DNA from: Bradyrhizobium sp. KBS0727
GTDB taxonomy: Bacteria > Pseudomonadota > Alphaproteobacteria > Rhizobiales > Xanthobacteraceae
Direction of reading: 5' to 3'
Assembly (NCBI RefSeq): GCF_005937885.2
Contig: NZ_CP042176.1
Location: 3,529,501 to 3,593,500 of the forward strand
Length of the DNA: 64,000 nucleotides
The translations under genes and the position numbers were made by a program. Position 1 is the first letter of the stretch. Every line of letters begins with the position of its first letter. Below are positions 7,816 through 18,422 of the stretch, piece by piece. The notes beneath the pieces were generated by a model. The model did not search any database. It saw nothing but the letters and a program-made list of their open reading frames with translations, and was not told where the DNA came from.

Positions 7816-8379
7816 ATGCCCACGCCAGGTTTTGACATCAACGAAGTGAAGCGCCGCATGCAAGGCGCCACCCAGTCGCTCAAGCACGAACTGGGCGGCT
7901 TGCGTACCGGCCGCGCGGCGGCATCCATGCTGGAGCCGGTGCAGGTGGAAGCGTACGGCTCGCATATGCCGCTCAACCAGCTTGCGACCGTCAGCGTGCC
8001 GGAGCCGCGGCTGCTGTCGGTACAGGTTTGGGACAAGTCGATGGTCAAGGCCGTGGAGAAGGCGATCGTCGATTCCAACCTCGGCCTGAGCCCGGCCACC
8101 GAAGGGCAGGTACTGCGCCTGCGGATTCCGGAACTCAACGAGGAGCGCCGCAAGGAACTGGTGAAGGTCGCGCATAAATACGCCGAAGCGGCCAAGGTCG
8201 CGGTTCGCCATGTCCGTCGCGACGGGCTCGACACCGTCAAGAAGCTCGAGAAGAATCACGAGATTTCCGAGGACGATCAGGAGCGCCTCGCCAACGACGT
8301 GCAGAAGGCGACCGACGGCTCGATCGCCGAAATCGACCAGTTGCTTGCGGCCAAGGAAAAGGAAATCCTGACTGTTTGA
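7816..8379 (+). CDS. frr: Ribosome recycling factor
   Basis: A 187-residue factor that, with EF-G, splits the post-termination ribosome. The family core [20 protein letters not shown] is at residues 30-50, and helical regions with [20 protein letters not shown] and [17 protein letters not shown] follow, as in the three-helix-bundle domain. Length is standard (about 185). It is followed 66 bases later by uppS. Confidence 0.97.
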   Translation: MPTPGFDINEVKRRMQGATQSLKHELGGLRTGRAAASMLEPVQVEAYGSHMPLNQLATVSVPEPRLLSVQVWDKSMVKAVEKAIVDSNLGLSPATEGQVLRLRIPELNEERRKELVKVAHKYAEAAKVAVRHVRRDGLDTVKKLEKNHEISEDDQERLANDVQKATDGSIAEIDQLLAAKEKEILTV

Positions 8380-8445
8380 TAACTGGAAACCAGACTTCGC
8401 ATCGAGGCTTTGAGATCAAGACTTTGGGACTGATCCTGGAATTGA

Positions 8446-9204
8446 ATGATGTCTAACGCCGCGGCCCCAGCAACAGAAGGATCGGATCGAACCGTTCCGT
8501 TGCATGTGGCGATCATCATGGATGGAAACGGGCGCTGGGCGGCGGCGCGCGGCTTGCCGCGTGCAGAAGGCCACCGCCGCGGCGTCGAAGCCTTGCGCCG
8601 CGTGGTCCGGGCCTCCCATGAACTCGGCGTGCTCTATCTGACGATCTTTTCGTTCAGTTCGGAGAACTGGTCGCGGCCGGCGACTGAAATCGGCGATCTG
8701 TTCGGCTTGCTGCGCCGCTTCATCCGCAACGATCTGGCGACGCTGCATCGCGACGGCGTGCGCGTGCGCGTGATCGGCGAGCGCGAAGGGCTCGATTCCG
8801 ATATCTGCGCGCTGCTCAACGAAGCCGAAGAGCTGACCAAGGCCAATACCAAGCTCAACCTGGTGGTCGCGTTCAATTACGGATCACGCCAGGAGATCGC
8901 CAAGGCGGCCCAGCGGCTGGCGCGCGAAGTCGCCGAGGGCAAGCGCGATCCCGCATCGATCGACGCCGATGCGCTCGGCCAGTATCTCGATGCGCCCGAT
9001 ATTCCGGATCCCGACCTGATCATTCGCACCAGCGGCGAACAGCGGCTGTCGAACTTCTTGATGTGGCAGGCGGCCTACAGCGAACTCGTGTTCGTGCCGA
9101 TCCACTGGCCGGACTTCGACAAGGCCGCGCTTGAAAGCGCGATTGCCGAATACGCCAGACGGGAACGCCGTTTCGGCGGTCTGGCCGCGAAAACCGGCTC
9201 GTGA
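8446..9204 (+). CDS. uppS: Undecaprenyl diphosphate synthase (cis-prenyltransferase)
   Basis: A 252-residue enzyme that extends farnesyl diphosphate with isopentenyl diphosphate to the C55 lipid carrier for peptidoglycan and lipopolysaccharide. [20 protein letters not shown] holds the catalytic Asp (residue 26), followed by FSSENWSRP, and the C-terminal substrate motif [19 protein letters not shown]. Two adjacent ATGs (8446 and 8449) could serve as start. The stop overlaps the GTG start of cdsA (GTGA), indicating coupling. The nearby dxr supplies the isoprenoid precursor route. Confidence 0.96.
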   Translation: MMSNAAAPATEGSDRTVPLHVAIIMDGNGRWAAARGLPRAEGHRRGVEALRRVVRASHELGVLYLTIFSFSSENWSRPATEIGDLFGLLRRFIRNDLATLHRDGVRVRVIGEREGLDSDICALLNEAEELTKANTKLNLVVAFNYGSRQEIAKAAQRLAREVAEGKRDPASIDADALGQYLDAPDIPDPDLIIRTSGEQRLSNFLMWQAAYSELVFVPIHWPDFDKAALESAIAEYARRERRFGGLAAKTGS

Positions 9205-10070
9205 CCGAGGGCGACGCCGCGCCGGCGGCAGCGGAAGCCGCGCCCGAGGCAGCAAGCGAATCCAGTTCGCGCAATCTCCTGATGCGGGTTCTCGTGGCCG
9301 CGGTGCTGATCCCGCTTGCGGTAGCAATCGCCTACGCCGGCGGCTGGCTGTGGACCGCGCTGGTCACGGCCGCCGCGTGCGGCCTGTTCGTGGAATGGCT
9401 GGCGGTGGTCGGCCTTGGGGGCGTCACCCGCGTTGTGGCGTCCGGCGTGGTTGCGCTGGTCGTTGCCGGGCTCTGTTTTGCGATCGGCCGGATCGATGCC
9501 GCGCTGATTGTGCTTGGTACTGGCCTGATCGCGGTCGGATCGATCGCGCCGGAGCGGCGAAATTGGGCGGCGGCCGGATTTATCTATGCAGCAGCGGCCG
9601 AGATCGCCTCGGTGCTGCTGCGTCTCGATCCCGTCAAGGGTTTTGCCGCGCTGATGTTCGTGCTGGTTATCGTGTGGGTAACCGACAGCGGCGGTTATTT
9701 CGCCGGCCGCGGCATCGGCGGCCCCAAACTCTGGCCGCGGGTCAGCCCGAAAAAGACCTGGGCGGGGGCGGTTGGCGGTTTCGTCGCCAGCCTGGCCGTG
9801 GCGTGCGGATTTGCGGCGTTCGATCTTGGCCGCACCGCGCCGCTGCTGCTCTCGGCTGCTATTCTCTCGATCGCCTCGCAACTCGGCGATCTCTTCGAAT
9901 CCGCCGTGAAGCGGCGTTTCGGCGTAAAGGATTCCAGCCACATCATTCCCGGCCATGGCGGGTTGATGGACCGGCTGGATGGGTTTGTCGCAGCCGTCGC
10001 CCTGGCGGCACTTTTCGGGTTCCTGCGCGGCGGCGCCGATGGCGTCGGCCGCGGTCTTATGGTTTGGTGA
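9201..10070 (+). CDS. cdsA: Phosphatidate cytidylyltransferase (CDP-diglyceride synthase)
   Basis: A 289-residue integral membrane enzyme that makes CDP-diacylglycerol from phosphatidate and CTP for phospholipid synthesis. After an Ala-rich start there are about seven hydrophobic segments. The C-terminal signature is complete: [20 protein letters not shown] then GLMDRLDG, which carries the metal-binding aspartates. The GTG start at 9201 overlaps the uppS stop by 4 bases. It is followed by dxr after 4 bases. Confidence 0.95.
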   Translation: MTEGDAAPAAAEAAPEAASESSSRNLLMRVLVAAVLIPLAVAIAYAGGWLWTALVTAAACGLFVEWLAVVGLGGVTRVVASGVVALVVAGLCFAIGRIDAALIVLGTGLIAVGSIAPERRNWAAAGFIYAAAAEIASVLLRLDPVKGFAALMFVLVIVWVTDSGGYFAGRGIGGPKLWPRVSPKKTWAGAVGGFVASLAVACGFAAFDLGRTAPLLLSAAILSIASQLGDLFESAVKRRFGVKDSSHIIPGHGGLMDRLDGFVAAVALAALFGFLRGGADGVGRGLMVW

Positions 10071-10074
10071 AACG

Positions 10075-11298
10075 ATGAGCGCAGTTCCATTGCGTAACAA
10101 CAAGGCCGCGGCTTCCGCCGTGCGTACCGTCACGGTTCTGGGCGCTACCGGTTCCATCGGCGACAGCACCATGGATTTGCTGCGGGGAGCGCGCGACCGC
10201 TATCAGGTCGAGGCGCTGACGGCGAATTCCAACGTCGAGGGGCTTGCCAAGCTCGCGAAGGAATTCGGGGCGAAGTTTGCGGCGGTGGCTGATCCGGCGC
10301 GGCTCGGTGAACTCAAGGCCGCACTGGCCGGCACCCGCACCGAATGCGGCGCCGGCGAAAGCGCGATCATCGAGGCCGCCGCGCGTCCCGCCGACTGGGT
10401 GATGGCGGCCGTGAGCGGCGCCGCGGGGTTGAAGCCCGCGCTGGCGGCGGTCGATCGGGGGGCTTCGGTCGCCCTCGCCAACAAGGAATGCCTGGTTTGC
10501 GCCGGCGATTTCTTCATGCAGCGCGCCGCCAAGGCAGGGGCCTGCATCCTGCCCGCGGATTCCGAGCATAACGCGCTGTTTCAGGCGCTTTCGTCCGGCA
10601 ACCGCGAGGAGCTGGTGCGCGTGATCATCACCGCGTCCGGTGGGCCGTTCCGCACCTGGGCCGCCGCCGACATCGAGCAGGCGACGCTGGCTCAGGCGCT
10701 GAAGCATCCGAACTGGAGCATGGGCCAGAAGATCACCATCGATTCGGCCTCGATGATGAACAAGGGCCTCGAGGTCATCGAAGCCTCGTATCTGTTCTCG
10801 CTGAGCGCCGATGAAATCGACGTTCTCGTGCATCCGCAGTCGATCATCCACGGCATGGTTGAATTCTCCGACCGCTCGGTGGTCGCCCAGCTCGGCGCGC
10901 CCGACATGCGGATTCCGATCGCGCACTGCCTCGGATGGCCGGATCGAATCGTCGGTCCGTCGGCGCGGCTGGATCTGGCCAAGATCGGACAGCTGACGTT
11001 CGAGGCGCCGGATTTCGAGCGGTTCCCGGGGTTGCGGCTGGCATATGATGCGCTGCGCACCGGCCGCGGCGCGACCACGGTGTTCAACGCCGCGAACGAA
11101 GTTGCGGTGGCGGCGTTTATCGCCGGCCAGATCAAATTCGGGGCGATCGCCCGCCTCGTCGAGGCCACCATGAACGACTGGGTTCGCTCCGGGAATCTTG
11201 CGCCTTTGACCTCGGCGGACGACGCGATTTCCGTTGACCATAACGCGAGAAATAAAGCTGCCTCCCTATTGCCTCAAATTGCCTTAAAGGCATCCTAG
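10075..11298 (+). CDS. dxr: 1-deoxy-D-xylulose 5-phosphate reductoisomerase
   Basis: A 407-residue NADPH-dependent enzyme of the MEP isoprenoid pathway, converting DXP to MEP. The Rossmann motif [15 protein letters not shown] is near residue 22. Metal and substrate residues lie in [13 protein letters not shown] and [17 protein letters not shown]. The ATG at 10075 gives an N-terminal lead ([16 protein letters not shown]) slightly longer than in E. coli; an in-frame start 96 bases upstream would overlap cdsA and is rejected. It sits in the usual uppS-cdsA-dxr-rseP order. Confidence 0.96.
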   Translation: MSAVPLRNNKAAASAVRTVTVLGATGSIGDSTMDLLRGARDRYQVEALTANSNVEGLAKLAKEFGAKFAAVADPARLGELKAALAGTRTECGAGESAIIEAAARPADWVMAAVSGAAGLKPALAAVDRGASVALANKECLVCAGDFFMQRAAKAGACILPADSEHNALFQALSSGNREELVRVIITASGGPFRTWAAADIEQATLAQALKHPNWSMGQKITIDSASMMNKGLEVIEASYLFSLSADEIDVLVHPQSIIHGMVEFSDRSVVAQLGAPDMRIPIAHCLGWPDRIVGPSARLDLAKIGQLTFEAPDFERFPGLRLAYDALRTGRGATTVFNAANEVAVAAFIAGQIKFGAIARLVEATMNDWVRSGNLAPLTSADDAISVDHNARNKAASLLPQIALKAS

Positions 11299-11341
11299 AT
11301 GGTTAAGGACGGGGCTGCCGGCTCACGTCGAGGGGAATCGA

Positions 11342-12496
11342 ATGTCTGAGTTTTTTCTGCATAGTTTCAATACGTTGGGCCATGGGCTCATCGGCTACAT
11401 CATTCCCTTCCTGTTCGTCCTGACCATCGTCGTTTTCTTCCATGAACTTGGCCATTTCCTGGTCGCCCGTTGGGCGGGCGTGAAGGTGTTGACGTTCTCG
11501 CTCGGTTTCGGGCCGGAACTCGTAGGCTTCAACGACCGCCACGGTACCCGTTGGAAGATCTCGGCGATCCCGCTCGGCGGCTATGTGAAGTTCTTCGGTG
11601 ACGAGTCGGAAGCCTCGACGCCGGCCTCGGCCGAGGCCCTCGCCAGCATGACCGAAGAGGAGCGGGCGGGCTCATTCCATCACAAGAAGGTTGGCCCGCG
11701 CGCCGCGATCGTCGCCGCCGGTCCGATTGCGAATTTCATCCTTGCGATCGTGATCTTCACCTGCCTGTTCACCTTCTTCGGCAAGCCGAGCACGACCGCG
11801 CGCGTCGACAAGGTCGAAGCCAGCAGCGCGGCTGCGGCGGCAGGCTTCCAGGTCGGCGACGTCGTCACGGCAATCGACGGCAAGATCATCGGCAGCTTCT
11901 CCGACATGCAGCGCATCGTCGGCATTCATGCCGGCGACAAGCTGAACTTCACCATCAAGCGCGGCGATTCCTCGCTGCAATTGCTGGGCACTCCGGAACT
12001 GCGCGAAGTGAAGGATTCGTTCGGGAACGTGCATCGGCTCGGCGTTTTGGGCATCACCCGCGCGACCAATCCCGGCGACGTCGTGACCGAGCGGGTCGAT
12101 CCCGCGACCGCGCTGTGGCTCGGCGTCAAGGAGACCTGGTTCGTGGTCGACCGCACGCTGGCCTATATCGGCGGCGTCTTCACCGGCCGCGAAGCCGCCG
12201 ACCAGGTCGGCGGTCCGTTGCGGATCGCCCAGATCTCGGGGCAGGTCGCCACCATCGGCCTCGCTGCTCTGATTCACCTCGCCGCGGTGCTGTCGATCTC
12301 GATTGGCCTGTTGAACCTGTTTCCGGTGCCTTTGCTGGATGGAGGTCACCTTTTGTTCTATGCGGTGGAGGCCATCCGCGGGCGCCCGCTGTCGGAACGA
12401 GCCCAGGAGATGGGCTTCCGAATCGGACTAGGGCTGGTACTGATGTTGATGGTGTTTGCGACCTATAACGACATCCTGCATCTGGCGGCATCGTGA
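11342..12496 (+). CDS. rseP: RIP site-2 metalloprotease (RseP-type)
   Basis: A 384-residue inner-membrane zinc protease that cuts substrates within the membrane, such as anti-sigma factors and leftover signal peptides. HELGH at residues 34-38 in the first membrane segment is the zinc site; the second zinc-ligand motif is PVPLLDGGHLLFYAVE near the C-terminus. One PDZ domain is seen (ASSAAAAAGFQVGDVVTAID), where E. coli RseP has two. It lies directly before bamA, as in most proteobacteria. Confidence 0.95.
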   Translation: MSEFFLHSFNTLGHGLIGYIIPFLFVLTIVVFFHELGHFLVARWAGVKVLTFSLGFGPELVGFNDRHGTRWKISAIPLGGYVKFFGDESEASTPASAEALASMTEEERAGSFHHKKVGPRAAIVAAGPIANFILAIVIFTCLFTFFGKPSTTARVDKVEASSAAAAAGFQVGDVVTAIDGKIIGSFSDMQRIVGIHAGDKLNFTIKRGDSSLQLLGTPELREVKDSFGNVHRLGVLGITRATNPGDVVTERVDPATALWLGVKETWFVVDRTLAYIGGVFTGREAADQVGGPLRIAQISGQVATIGLAALIHLAAVLSISIGLLNLFPVPLLDGGHLLFYAVEAIRGRPLSERAQEMGFRIGLGLVLMLMVFATYNDILHLAAS

Positions 12497-12510
12497 AGCG
12501 GCTTTTTTGT

Positions 12511-12532
12511 GACGTTGCCCATCGGCAACGTC
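12511..12532 (+). promoter_or_regulatory. Perfect hairpin between rseP and bamA
   Basis: GACGTTGCC (12511-12519) and GGCAACGTC (12524-12532) form a 9-bp perfect stem with a CATC loop, starting 15 bases after the rseP stop. A T-run (TTTTTT, 12503-12508) lies before it, not after, so on the + strand it is not a standard terminator. The remaining 130 bases before bamA show no other clear signal. Confidence 0.5.
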
Positions 12533-12668
12533 TTGGAATGAAAATGGAATCGTACGGCGATGCCCCGTTTGCCGCTCCGGTGAAATTAGCTACAAGCAGT
12601 GCAGCAAATGGGAATCTGCCGGTTCGTAGGGGTGCGGGCCGGCACGGAATGACAAGGGCGCGTTGCGC

Positions 12669-15239
12669 ATGATGTTTGGAATGCGAGTGCGGGGGGCCTT
12701 GTTGGCCACCCTGATCATGTTCGCCGTGCCGGCGGCAGCGACGCTGACAGGCGTGCTGGTGTCTGCGCCGGCTGCGGCCCAGAGCGTGGCGTCGATCACC
12801 GTCGAGGGGAACCGGCGGGTCGAGGTCGAAACTATCAGATCCTATTTCAAGCCGGGCCCCGGTGGCCGGCTGACCCAGGCCGAGATCGACGATGGCCTGA
12901 AGGCGCTGATCGAGACCGGCCTGTTCCAGGACGTCAGGATCAACCAGGCCGGCGGCCGGATCGTGGTGGTCGTGGTCGAAAACGCCGTGATCGGGCGCAT
13001 CGCTTTCGAAGGCAACAAGAAGGTCAAGGACGAGCAGCTTTCGGCGGAAATCCAGTCCAAGCCGCGCGGCACGTTTTCGCGGCCGACGGTTCAGTCGGAT
13101 GCCCAGCGTATCGCCGAAATCTACCGGCGTTCGGGCCGCTATGACGTGCGCGTCACGCCTGAAATCATCGAGCAGCCCAATAACCGCGTCGATCTCATCT
13201 TCACGATCAACGAAGGCGGCAAGACCGGCGTCAAATCGATCGAATTCATCGGCAACGTGGCCTATTCGGCCTATCGCCTCAAGGACATCATCAAGACGCA
13301 CGAATCCAACCTGCTGAGCTTCCTCGGCGGCGCCGACGTCTACGATCCCGACCGGGTCGAGGCCGATCGCGACCTGATTCGCCGCTTCTATCTCAAGCAC
13401 GGCTTTGCCGACGTGCAGGTGGTGGCCGCGCTGACCGAATACGATCCGGAAAGGAAGGGCTTCCTCGTTACCTTCAAGATCGAGGAAGGCCAGCAGTACC
13501 GCGTCGCTTCCGTCGATTTCCAGACCAGCATCGGTACGCTCGATGCGACCTCGATGCGCGGCTTCAGCCGCGTTAGCGTCGGCTCGCTTTACAACGCCGA
13601 AGCGCTGGAAAAATCGGTCGAGGAGATGCAGATCGAAGCCTCGCGGCGCGGCTATGCGTTCGCAGTGGTGCGCCCGCGCGGCGACCGCAATTTCGAGCAG
13701 CACACCGTCTCGATCGTGTTCTCCATCGACGAAGGCCCGCGTACCTATATCGAGCGCATCAATATTCGCGGCAATACCCGCACCCGCGACTACGTGATTC
13801 GCCGCGAATTCGACCTTTCCGAAGGCGACGCCTACAACCGCGCGCTGGTCGATCGCGCCGAGCGCAGGCTGAAGAATCTCGACTTCTTCAAGAGCGTGAA
13901 GATCGTGACCGAGCCCGGCTCGTCGACCGATCGCATCATCCTGATCGTCGACCTGGAAGAAAAGTCGACCGGCGACTTCTCGGTATCGGGCGGCTATTCC
14001 ACGACCGACGGTGCGCTCGCCGAAGTCAGTATTTCCGAACGCAACTTCCTCGGCCGCGGCCTGTTTGCCAAGGCATCGGTAACCTACGGCCAGTATGCGC
14101 GCGGCTATGCGCTGTCGTTCGTCGACCCCTATCTGCTGGATTACCGCGTCGCCCTCGGCCTCGATCTGTTCCAGCGCCAGCAACTCGCCAACAGCTACAT
14201 CGCCTACGGCACCAAGACGCTGGGCTTCAGCCCGCGGCTCGGCTTCAGCCTGCGCGAAGATCTCGCTTTGCAACTGCGCTATTCGATCTACTCGCAGCAA
14301 ATCCAGCTGCCGAGCAATCTCGCAAACTGTAACAACAATCCGAACAACGGCCTGCTCGCCTTCAATCCGTCGCCGGCCTATGCGAACTTGAACGGAATTC
14401 CTAACGGAGGCACCGCATCAGCAGGGGGCCAGACCGCCACCGACACTTCGGGCGCGGGCCTGTGGTGCTACAGCGATGGCGAAGCGTCGCTGCCGGTCCG
14501 CAAGGAACTGCAGAGCGGCAAGACCCTGACCTCGTCGGTCGGTTACTCGCTGAACTACAACACGCTCGACAACAACAAGAACCCGACCGACGGTCTGTTG
14601 ATCGACTGGAAGCAGGACTTTGCCGGCCTCGGCGGCGACGTGAAGTACATCAAGTCGGCGATCGACGCGAAGTACTACACGCCGCTGGTTGCCGACGTCG
14701 TCGGCTTGATCCACCTCCAGGCCGGCATGCTCAACCAGTTCGGCAACACCGAACTGCGGATGCTCGATCACTTCCAGATGGGCCCGAACCTCGTCCGCGG
14801 CTTTGCCCCGAACGGTATCGGTCCGCGCGATATCAATCCCTTCGGGACGGGTGATGCGCTCGGCGGCACCAAATACTGGGGCGTGTCGGCGGAGTTGCAG
14901 ATGCCGTTCTGGTTCCTGCCGAAGGAAGTCGGGCTCAAAGGCTCGGTCTATGCCGACGCCGGCGGACTGTATGACTACAAGGGCCCGACGGCGTGGGCGC
15001 AGACCGGTGAAGTCAATACCCCGGGCTGCCGGCCGGCGCGGACGCTCTCGCCGACCGACGCGGGTACCTGTCTCGGTCTCCAGTATGACAGCGGCAACGT
15101 GGTCCGCACCTCGGTGGGCGTCGGCCTGATCTGGGCCTCGCCGTTCGGTCCGCTGCGCTTCGACTACGCGGTGCCGCTTACCAAGGGTCAGTTTGACCGC
15201 GTGCAGCAATTCAAGTTTGGCGGCGGAACATCGTTCTAA
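12669..15239 (+). CDS. bamA: Outer-membrane protein assembly factor BamA
   Basis: An 856-residue Omp85 protein, the core of the BAM complex that inserts beta-barrels into the outer membrane. A long signal sequence ends near SAPAAAQS. Five POTRA repeats follow (about residues 35-430), each with a turn such as [15 protein letters not shown] or [21 protein letters not shown]-terminal 16-strand barrel contains the conserved loop-6 region [18 protein letters not shown] and ends in a terminal phenylalanine (GGGTSF), the usual barrel signal. Starts at 12663 (TTG), 12669 and 12672 are possible. It sits between rseP and lpxD, the standard order. Confidence 0.96.
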   Translation: MMFGMRVRGALLATLIMFAVPAAATLTGVLVSAPAAAQSVASITVEGNRRVEVETIRSYFKPGPGGRLTQAEIDDGLKALIETGLFQDVRINQAGGRIVVVVVENAVIGRIAFEGNKKVKDEQLSAEIQSKPRGTFSRPTVQSDAQRIAEIYRRSGRYDVRVTPEIIEQPNNRVDLIFTINEGGKTGVKSIEFIGNVAYSAYRLKDIIKTHESNLLSFLGGADVYDPDRVEADRDLIRRFYLKHGFADVQVVAALTEYDPERKGFLVTFKIEEGQQYRVASVDFQTSIGTLDATSMRGFSRVSVGSLYNAEALEKSVEEMQIEASRRGYAFAVVRPRGDRNFEQHTVSIVFSIDEGPRTYIERINIRGNTRTRDYVIRREFDLSEGDAYNRALVDRAERRLKNLDFFKSVKIVTEPGSSTDRIILIVDLEEKSTGDFSVSGGYSTTDGALAEVSISERNFLGRGLFAKASVTYGQYARGYALSFVDPYLLDYRVALGLDLFQRQQLANSYIAYGTKTLGFSPRLGFSLREDLALQLRYSIYSQQIQLPSNLANCNNNPNNGLLAFNPSPAYANLNGIPNGGTASAGGQTATDTSGAGLWCYSDGEASLPVRKELQSGKTLTSSVGYSLNYNTLDNNKNPTDGLLIDWKQDFAGLGGDVKYIKSAIDAKYYTPLVADVVGLIHLQAGMLNQFGNTELRMLDHFQMGPNLVRGFAPNGIGPRDINPFGTGDALGGTKYWGVSAELQMPFWFLPKEVGLKGSVYADAGGLYDYKGPTAWAQTGEVNTPGCRPARTLSPTDAGTCLGLQYDSGNVVRTSVGVGLIWASPFGPLRFDYAVPLTKGQFDRVQQFKFGGGTSF

Positions 15240-15271
15240 CTCCGATTACCGGCCGGACTGCGACGGGTGGA

Positions 15272-16339
15272 ATGGCGCAGCCGATATTCTTCAAACAACC
15301 CCCTTCGTCGACGCTGGCCGAGATTGCCGCGCTGACGAAGGCGGTATTGGTTGACCCTGCGCTGGGCGACCGGAAGATCAAGGGACTGGCTTCGCTGGAC
15401 GAAGCCGGCCCCATGCATCTGGCGTTCTTCGACAACCTCAAATATGTCGATCAGCTCGCAGCCACCAAGGCCGGTGCCTGCCTGGTCAGCCCGCGTTTCG
15501 AAGCCAGGGTGCCGGCCCATGTCGCGGTGCTGCGGGCCGCGCAACCGTTCCGCGCCTTCGTCAACCTCGCGCGCGAATGGCACGCCGACGCGCTGCGGCC
15601 GCAGACCTGGTTCGACAATGACGGCATCGCGCCGTCAGCCATCATCGACGCGTCGGCCCATTTGGAAGACGGCGTGATTGTCGATCCGCTGGCCGTGATC
15701 GGCCCGCGGGTCGAGATCGGCGCCGGCACCGTGATCGGCGCGGGCGCCGTGATCGGCGCCGATGTGAGAATCGGCCGGGATTGCAATGTCGGCGCGCGTA
15801 CCGCGATCCAGTTTGCACTGATCGGCAATAACGTCCTGATCCATCCTGGCTGCAACATCGGACAGGACGGCTTCGGCTTCATTTTCTTCGGTCCCGACGG
15901 CCATCAGAAGGTGCCGCAGACCGGCCGCGTCCTGATCCAGAACAATGTCGAGGTCGGCGCCGGCACCAGCATCGACCGCGGCAGCCTGCGCGATACCGTG
16001 ATCGGCGAGGGCACCAAAATCGACAATCAGGTCCAGATCGGCCACAATGTCACCATCGGCAGGCACTGCCTGCTGGCGGCCCAGATCGGGCTCGCAGGCA
16101 GCCTGACGATCGGCGACAACGTCGCGCTCGGTGCCAAGGTGGGCATCAACAACCACCTCAAGATCGGCGACGGCGCCCAGGTTACCGCGATGAGCGCGGT
16201 CAAGGACGACATCCCGCCCAACGGTCGCTGGGGCGGCCACTTTGCCAAACCGACCAAACAATGGTTTAGGGAGATCATTGCGGTGGAGCGGCTGGTGCGC
16301 GACGCCACGGCCGACACGAAGGACGAGGGACGGGAATGA
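15272..16339 (+). CDS. lpxD: UDP-3-O-(3-hydroxyacyl)glucosamine N-acyltransferase
   Basis: A 355-residue acyltransferase that adds the second 3-hydroxyacyl chain in lipid A synthesis. An N-terminal uridine-binding domain is followed from about residue 105 by a left-handed beta-helix of hexapeptide repeats (for example [17 protein letters not shown]). The catalytic His is probably in [15 protein letters not shown]. The C-terminal helix ends with a charged tail. Its last codons overlap the fabZ start by 4 bases. Confidence 0.95.
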   Translation: MAQPIFFKQPPSSTLAEIAALTKAVLVDPALGDRKIKGLASLDEAGPMHLAFFDNLKYVDQLAATKAGACLVSPRFEARVPAHVAVLRAAQPFRAFVNLAREWHADALRPQTWFDNDGIAPSAIIDASAHLEDGVIVDPLAVIGPRVEIGAGTVIGAGAVIGADVRIGRDCNVGARTAIQFALIGNNVLIHPGCNIGQDGFGFIFFGPDGHQKVPQTGRVLIQNNVEVGAGTSIDRGSLRDTVIGEGTKIDNQVQIGHNVTIGRHCLLAAQIGLAGSLTIGDNVALGAKVGINNHLKIGDGAQVTAMSAVKDDIPPNGRWGGHFAKPTKQWFREIIAVERLVRDATADTKDEGRE

Positions 16340-16797
16340 TGGAGGAGGCACCGGTCAGGTTTGAGCTCGTGGACATCAACGAGATCCTCAAGACGCTGCC
16401 GCACCGTTATCCGATGCTGCTGATCGACCGGGTGAAGAATATCCGGACCGATTACAGCGGTATCGGCATCAAGAACGTCACCTTCAACGAGCCGCCGTTT
16501 CTCGGGCATTTTCCGGAACGGCCGGTCTATCCCGGCGTGATGATGATCGAGGCGATGGCGCAGACCGCCGGCGTCATCGGCATCAAATCGGTCGAGGGCA
16601 CCGAGAAGCCGCGCGCGGTTTATTTCCTCACCATCGACAAGTGCAAGTTTCGCAAGCCCGTGATGCCAGGCGACACCGTCGAGTACCACATGCGCTCGAT
16701 CGGCCGCCGCAAGAGCATGTGGTGGTTTCACGGCGATGCCAAGGTGGAAGGCACCGTCGTCGCCGAGGCCGACGTCGGCGCGATGCTGACGGACTAA
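16336..16797 (+). CDS. fabZ: 3-hydroxyacyl-ACP dehydratase
   Basis: A 153-residue hot-dog-fold enzyme of type II fatty-acid synthesis; it removes water from 3-hydroxyacyl-ACP, the same pool used by LpxA and Lpx[14 protein letters not shown] opens the domain, and [20 protein letters not shown] holds the catalytic His58 and Glu72. The start ATGA overlaps the lpxD stop. lpxA normally follows at once, but here a reversed gene and 440 bases intervene. Confidence 0.96.
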   Translation: MMEEAPVRFELVDINEILKTLPHRYPMLLIDRVKNIRTDYSGIGIKNVTFNEPPFLGHFPERPVYPGVMMIEAMAQTAGVIGIKSVEGTEKPRAVYFLTIDKCKFRKPVMPGDTVEYHMRSIGRRKSMWWFHGDAKVEGTVVAEADVGAMLTD

Positions 16798-16814
16798 ACA
16801 GGCGCGCGCGAACG

Positions 16815-17156
16815 CTAGCGGCCCGGAGGCCGCTTTGTCCGGCAGTCATAACGTCGGTCCGGTGCCGATCCGCTCAAGTTCTGATTGAAGAACTGGCCCA
16901 TCGACGGAGCTGTCATGAAGCCGTCGAATGTTTCAGGCGGAAGTTCGCAAAATCGATCGTAGCCGCCCTTGATGCCGACGATCATGGCGCGTTGCGCGCG
17001 ATCGTAGCAGACGCGCTGGATGATGGTGCTGCGGTTGATATCGCGGCACTCGAATGTTGCGAGATCGACCGGGCCGCTATCGCGCACGTCCACCGCCTCC
17101 GTGCCGACCGGCGCGGTTAACAGAAGCAGGATAAAGCTCGTTGCCGCCCGGATCAT
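16815..17156 (-). CDS. Small secreted KTSC-domain-like protein
   Basis: A 113-residue leftward protein starting MIRAATSFILLLLTAPVGTE, a typical signal peptide. The mature part has four cysteines (FECRD, VCYDR, FCELP, YDCR) and the pattern ITQ-like IIQRVCYDRAQRAMIVGIK...YDCR that resembles the KTSC domain, here with Ser-Gly-Ser in place of the usual Gly-containing linker. The function of this domain is unknown. It interrupts the conserved fabZ-lpxA order and converges on fabZ. The frame opens up to 17237, but the signal peptide decides the start. Confidence 0.68.
   Translation of the reverse strand: MIRAATSFILLLLTAPVGTEAVDVRDSGPVDLATFECRDINRSTIIQRVCYDRAQRAMIVGIKGGYDRFCELPPETFDGFMTAPSMGQFFNQNLSGSAPDRRYDCRTKRPPGR
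16817..16838 (+). terminator. Terminator-like hairpin after fabZ
   Basis: AGCGGCC (16817-16823) and GGCCGCT (16828-16834) form a 7-bp stem with loop CGGA, followed by TTGT, 20 bases past the fabZ stop. It overlaps the last codons of the convergent KTSC-like gene. It would end the rpsB-fabZ transcript and imply a separate promoter for lpxA. Confidence 0.5.
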
Positions 17157-17599
17157 GATGCTGCGCGAATATCGACACCGAATTTCGTGCCAGCCTACCG
17201 CGTTTTCGAGCGAAGCGGTGCCGGTCCGCGTCAGCAAAACGCGTCAAAACGAAAAAGGAGCCCTGACTCCGATTCGATCAGCACCGGACTCCGGTCAAAT
17301 CTGATTTTGTTCTCCTGGAACGAACAGGGGGTGTGTTTTCACGCTCCCATGCCCGCTTAACATTCTCTTACTGAAGTGCTGCTTCGGCTTCGATGTTGAC
17401 GATCGATTTTGCCGAGGTGGCGAGGGTGGTGCGGTGTGCTTTTTCTTCTCGGCTGCTGATGCCGATCGGTGCGCATTCAAGGCGGCTTCGCAACACGGCG
17501 TAACCATACGTCACTGGACAGCGTCGGAATGTCACGCTAACCAGCGGAAAATACGGCATATTCCCCGGACCCTTACTCGCTTGAGCGGACTTTTGGTTA
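17157..17599. other. Intergenic region before lpxA, no supported gene
   Basis: About 440 bases between the reversed KTSC-like gene and lpxA. It is less GC-rich than the flanks in places (17290-17480). Short open frames occur on both strands but overlap lpxA or lack a ribosome site and family similarity. The region must hold the promoters of the KTSC-like gene and of lpxA-lpxI-lpxB; I cannot pick either with confidence. Confidence 0.5.
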
Positions 17600-18403
17600 A
17601 TGAGCATGATCGATCCCACCGCGCGGATTGAAGCTGGCGCCGTGATCGGCGAGGGCACCTCGGTCGGTCCCTATTGCATCATCGGACCCAACGTCGTCAT
17701 CGGCGCGAACTGCCGGCTGATCGCGCATGTTCATATCACCGCGCAGACCACCATCGGCGACGGCTGCATCATCTATCCGTTCGCCTCGCTCGGTACCCCG
17801 CCGCAAAGCCTGGGCTATCGCGGCGAACTGACCCGGCTCGAGATCGGTGCCGGCTGCACCATCCGCGAATCCGTCACCATGAATGCGGGCACGGTGGCCG
17901 GCGGCGGCGTGACGCGGGTCGGGGAGCGCGGCTACTTCATGAACTGCAGCCATGTCGGGCATGATTGCCAGGTCGGCAATGACGTGATCTTCGCGACCTC
18001 GGCGACGTTGGGCGGTCACTGCGAGATCGGCGACTTCGTCTTCATCGGCGGGCTGTCGGCGGTGCATCAGTTCACGCGGATCGGGCCGCAGGTGATGGTC
18101 GGCGGCGTCTGCGGCGTGCGCGGCGACATCATTCCGTTCGGGCTCGTCAACGGCCAGTATGCGAGCCTCGAAGGCCTCAACATCATCGGCATGAAGCGCC
18201 GCAAGTTCACCAAGGAGCGCCTTGCCAAGGTGCGGTCGTTCTATCAAAAGCTGTTTCACGGCCCCGGTATCTTCGCCGAGCGTCTGACCTCGGTGCAGCC
18301 GCAGGCCGCAGAGGATCCTGCGATCGCGGAAATCCTCGCCTTTATCGGCGAGGGCAAGCATCGCGCGCTCTGTCTTCCGGCCGACGACGGCAACAAGCAT
18401 TGA
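17600..18403 (+). CDS. lpxA: UDP-N-acetylglucosamine O-acyltransferase
   Basis: A 267-residue enzyme that starts lipid A synthesis by moving a 3-hydroxyacyl group from ACP to UDP-GlcNAc. The protein is a left-handed beta-helix of hexapeptide repeats from residue 5 (PTARIEAGAVIGEGTSVGPY) with the catalytic-His region MNCSHVGHDCQVGNDVIF, and a C-terminal helical part (RRKFTKERLAKVRSFYQKLF). Length fits the family. It leads lpxA-lpxI-lpxB, with its own likely promoter. Confidence 0.95.
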   Translation: MSMIDPTARIEAGAVIGEGTSVGPYCIIGPNVVIGANCRLIAHVHITAQTTIGDGCIIYPFASLGTPPQSLGYRGELTRLEIGAGCTIRESVTMNAGTVAGGGVTRVGERGYFMNCSHVGHDCQVGNDVIFATSATLGGHCEIGDFVFIGGLSAVHQFTRIGPQVMVGGVCGVRGDIIPFGLVNGQYASLEGLNIIGMKRRKFTKERLAKVRSFYQKLFHGPGIFAERLTSVQPQAAEDPAIAEILAFIGEGKHRALCLPADDGNKH

Positions 18404-18422
18404 TGATGGGATCGCCGCAGCC

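Noticed and set aside
17368..17658. Minus-strand 96-codon frame before lpxA
   Set aside because: It overlaps the first codons of lpxA, lacks a ribosome site and shows no family similarity; if part of it is a real short gene I cannot show it.
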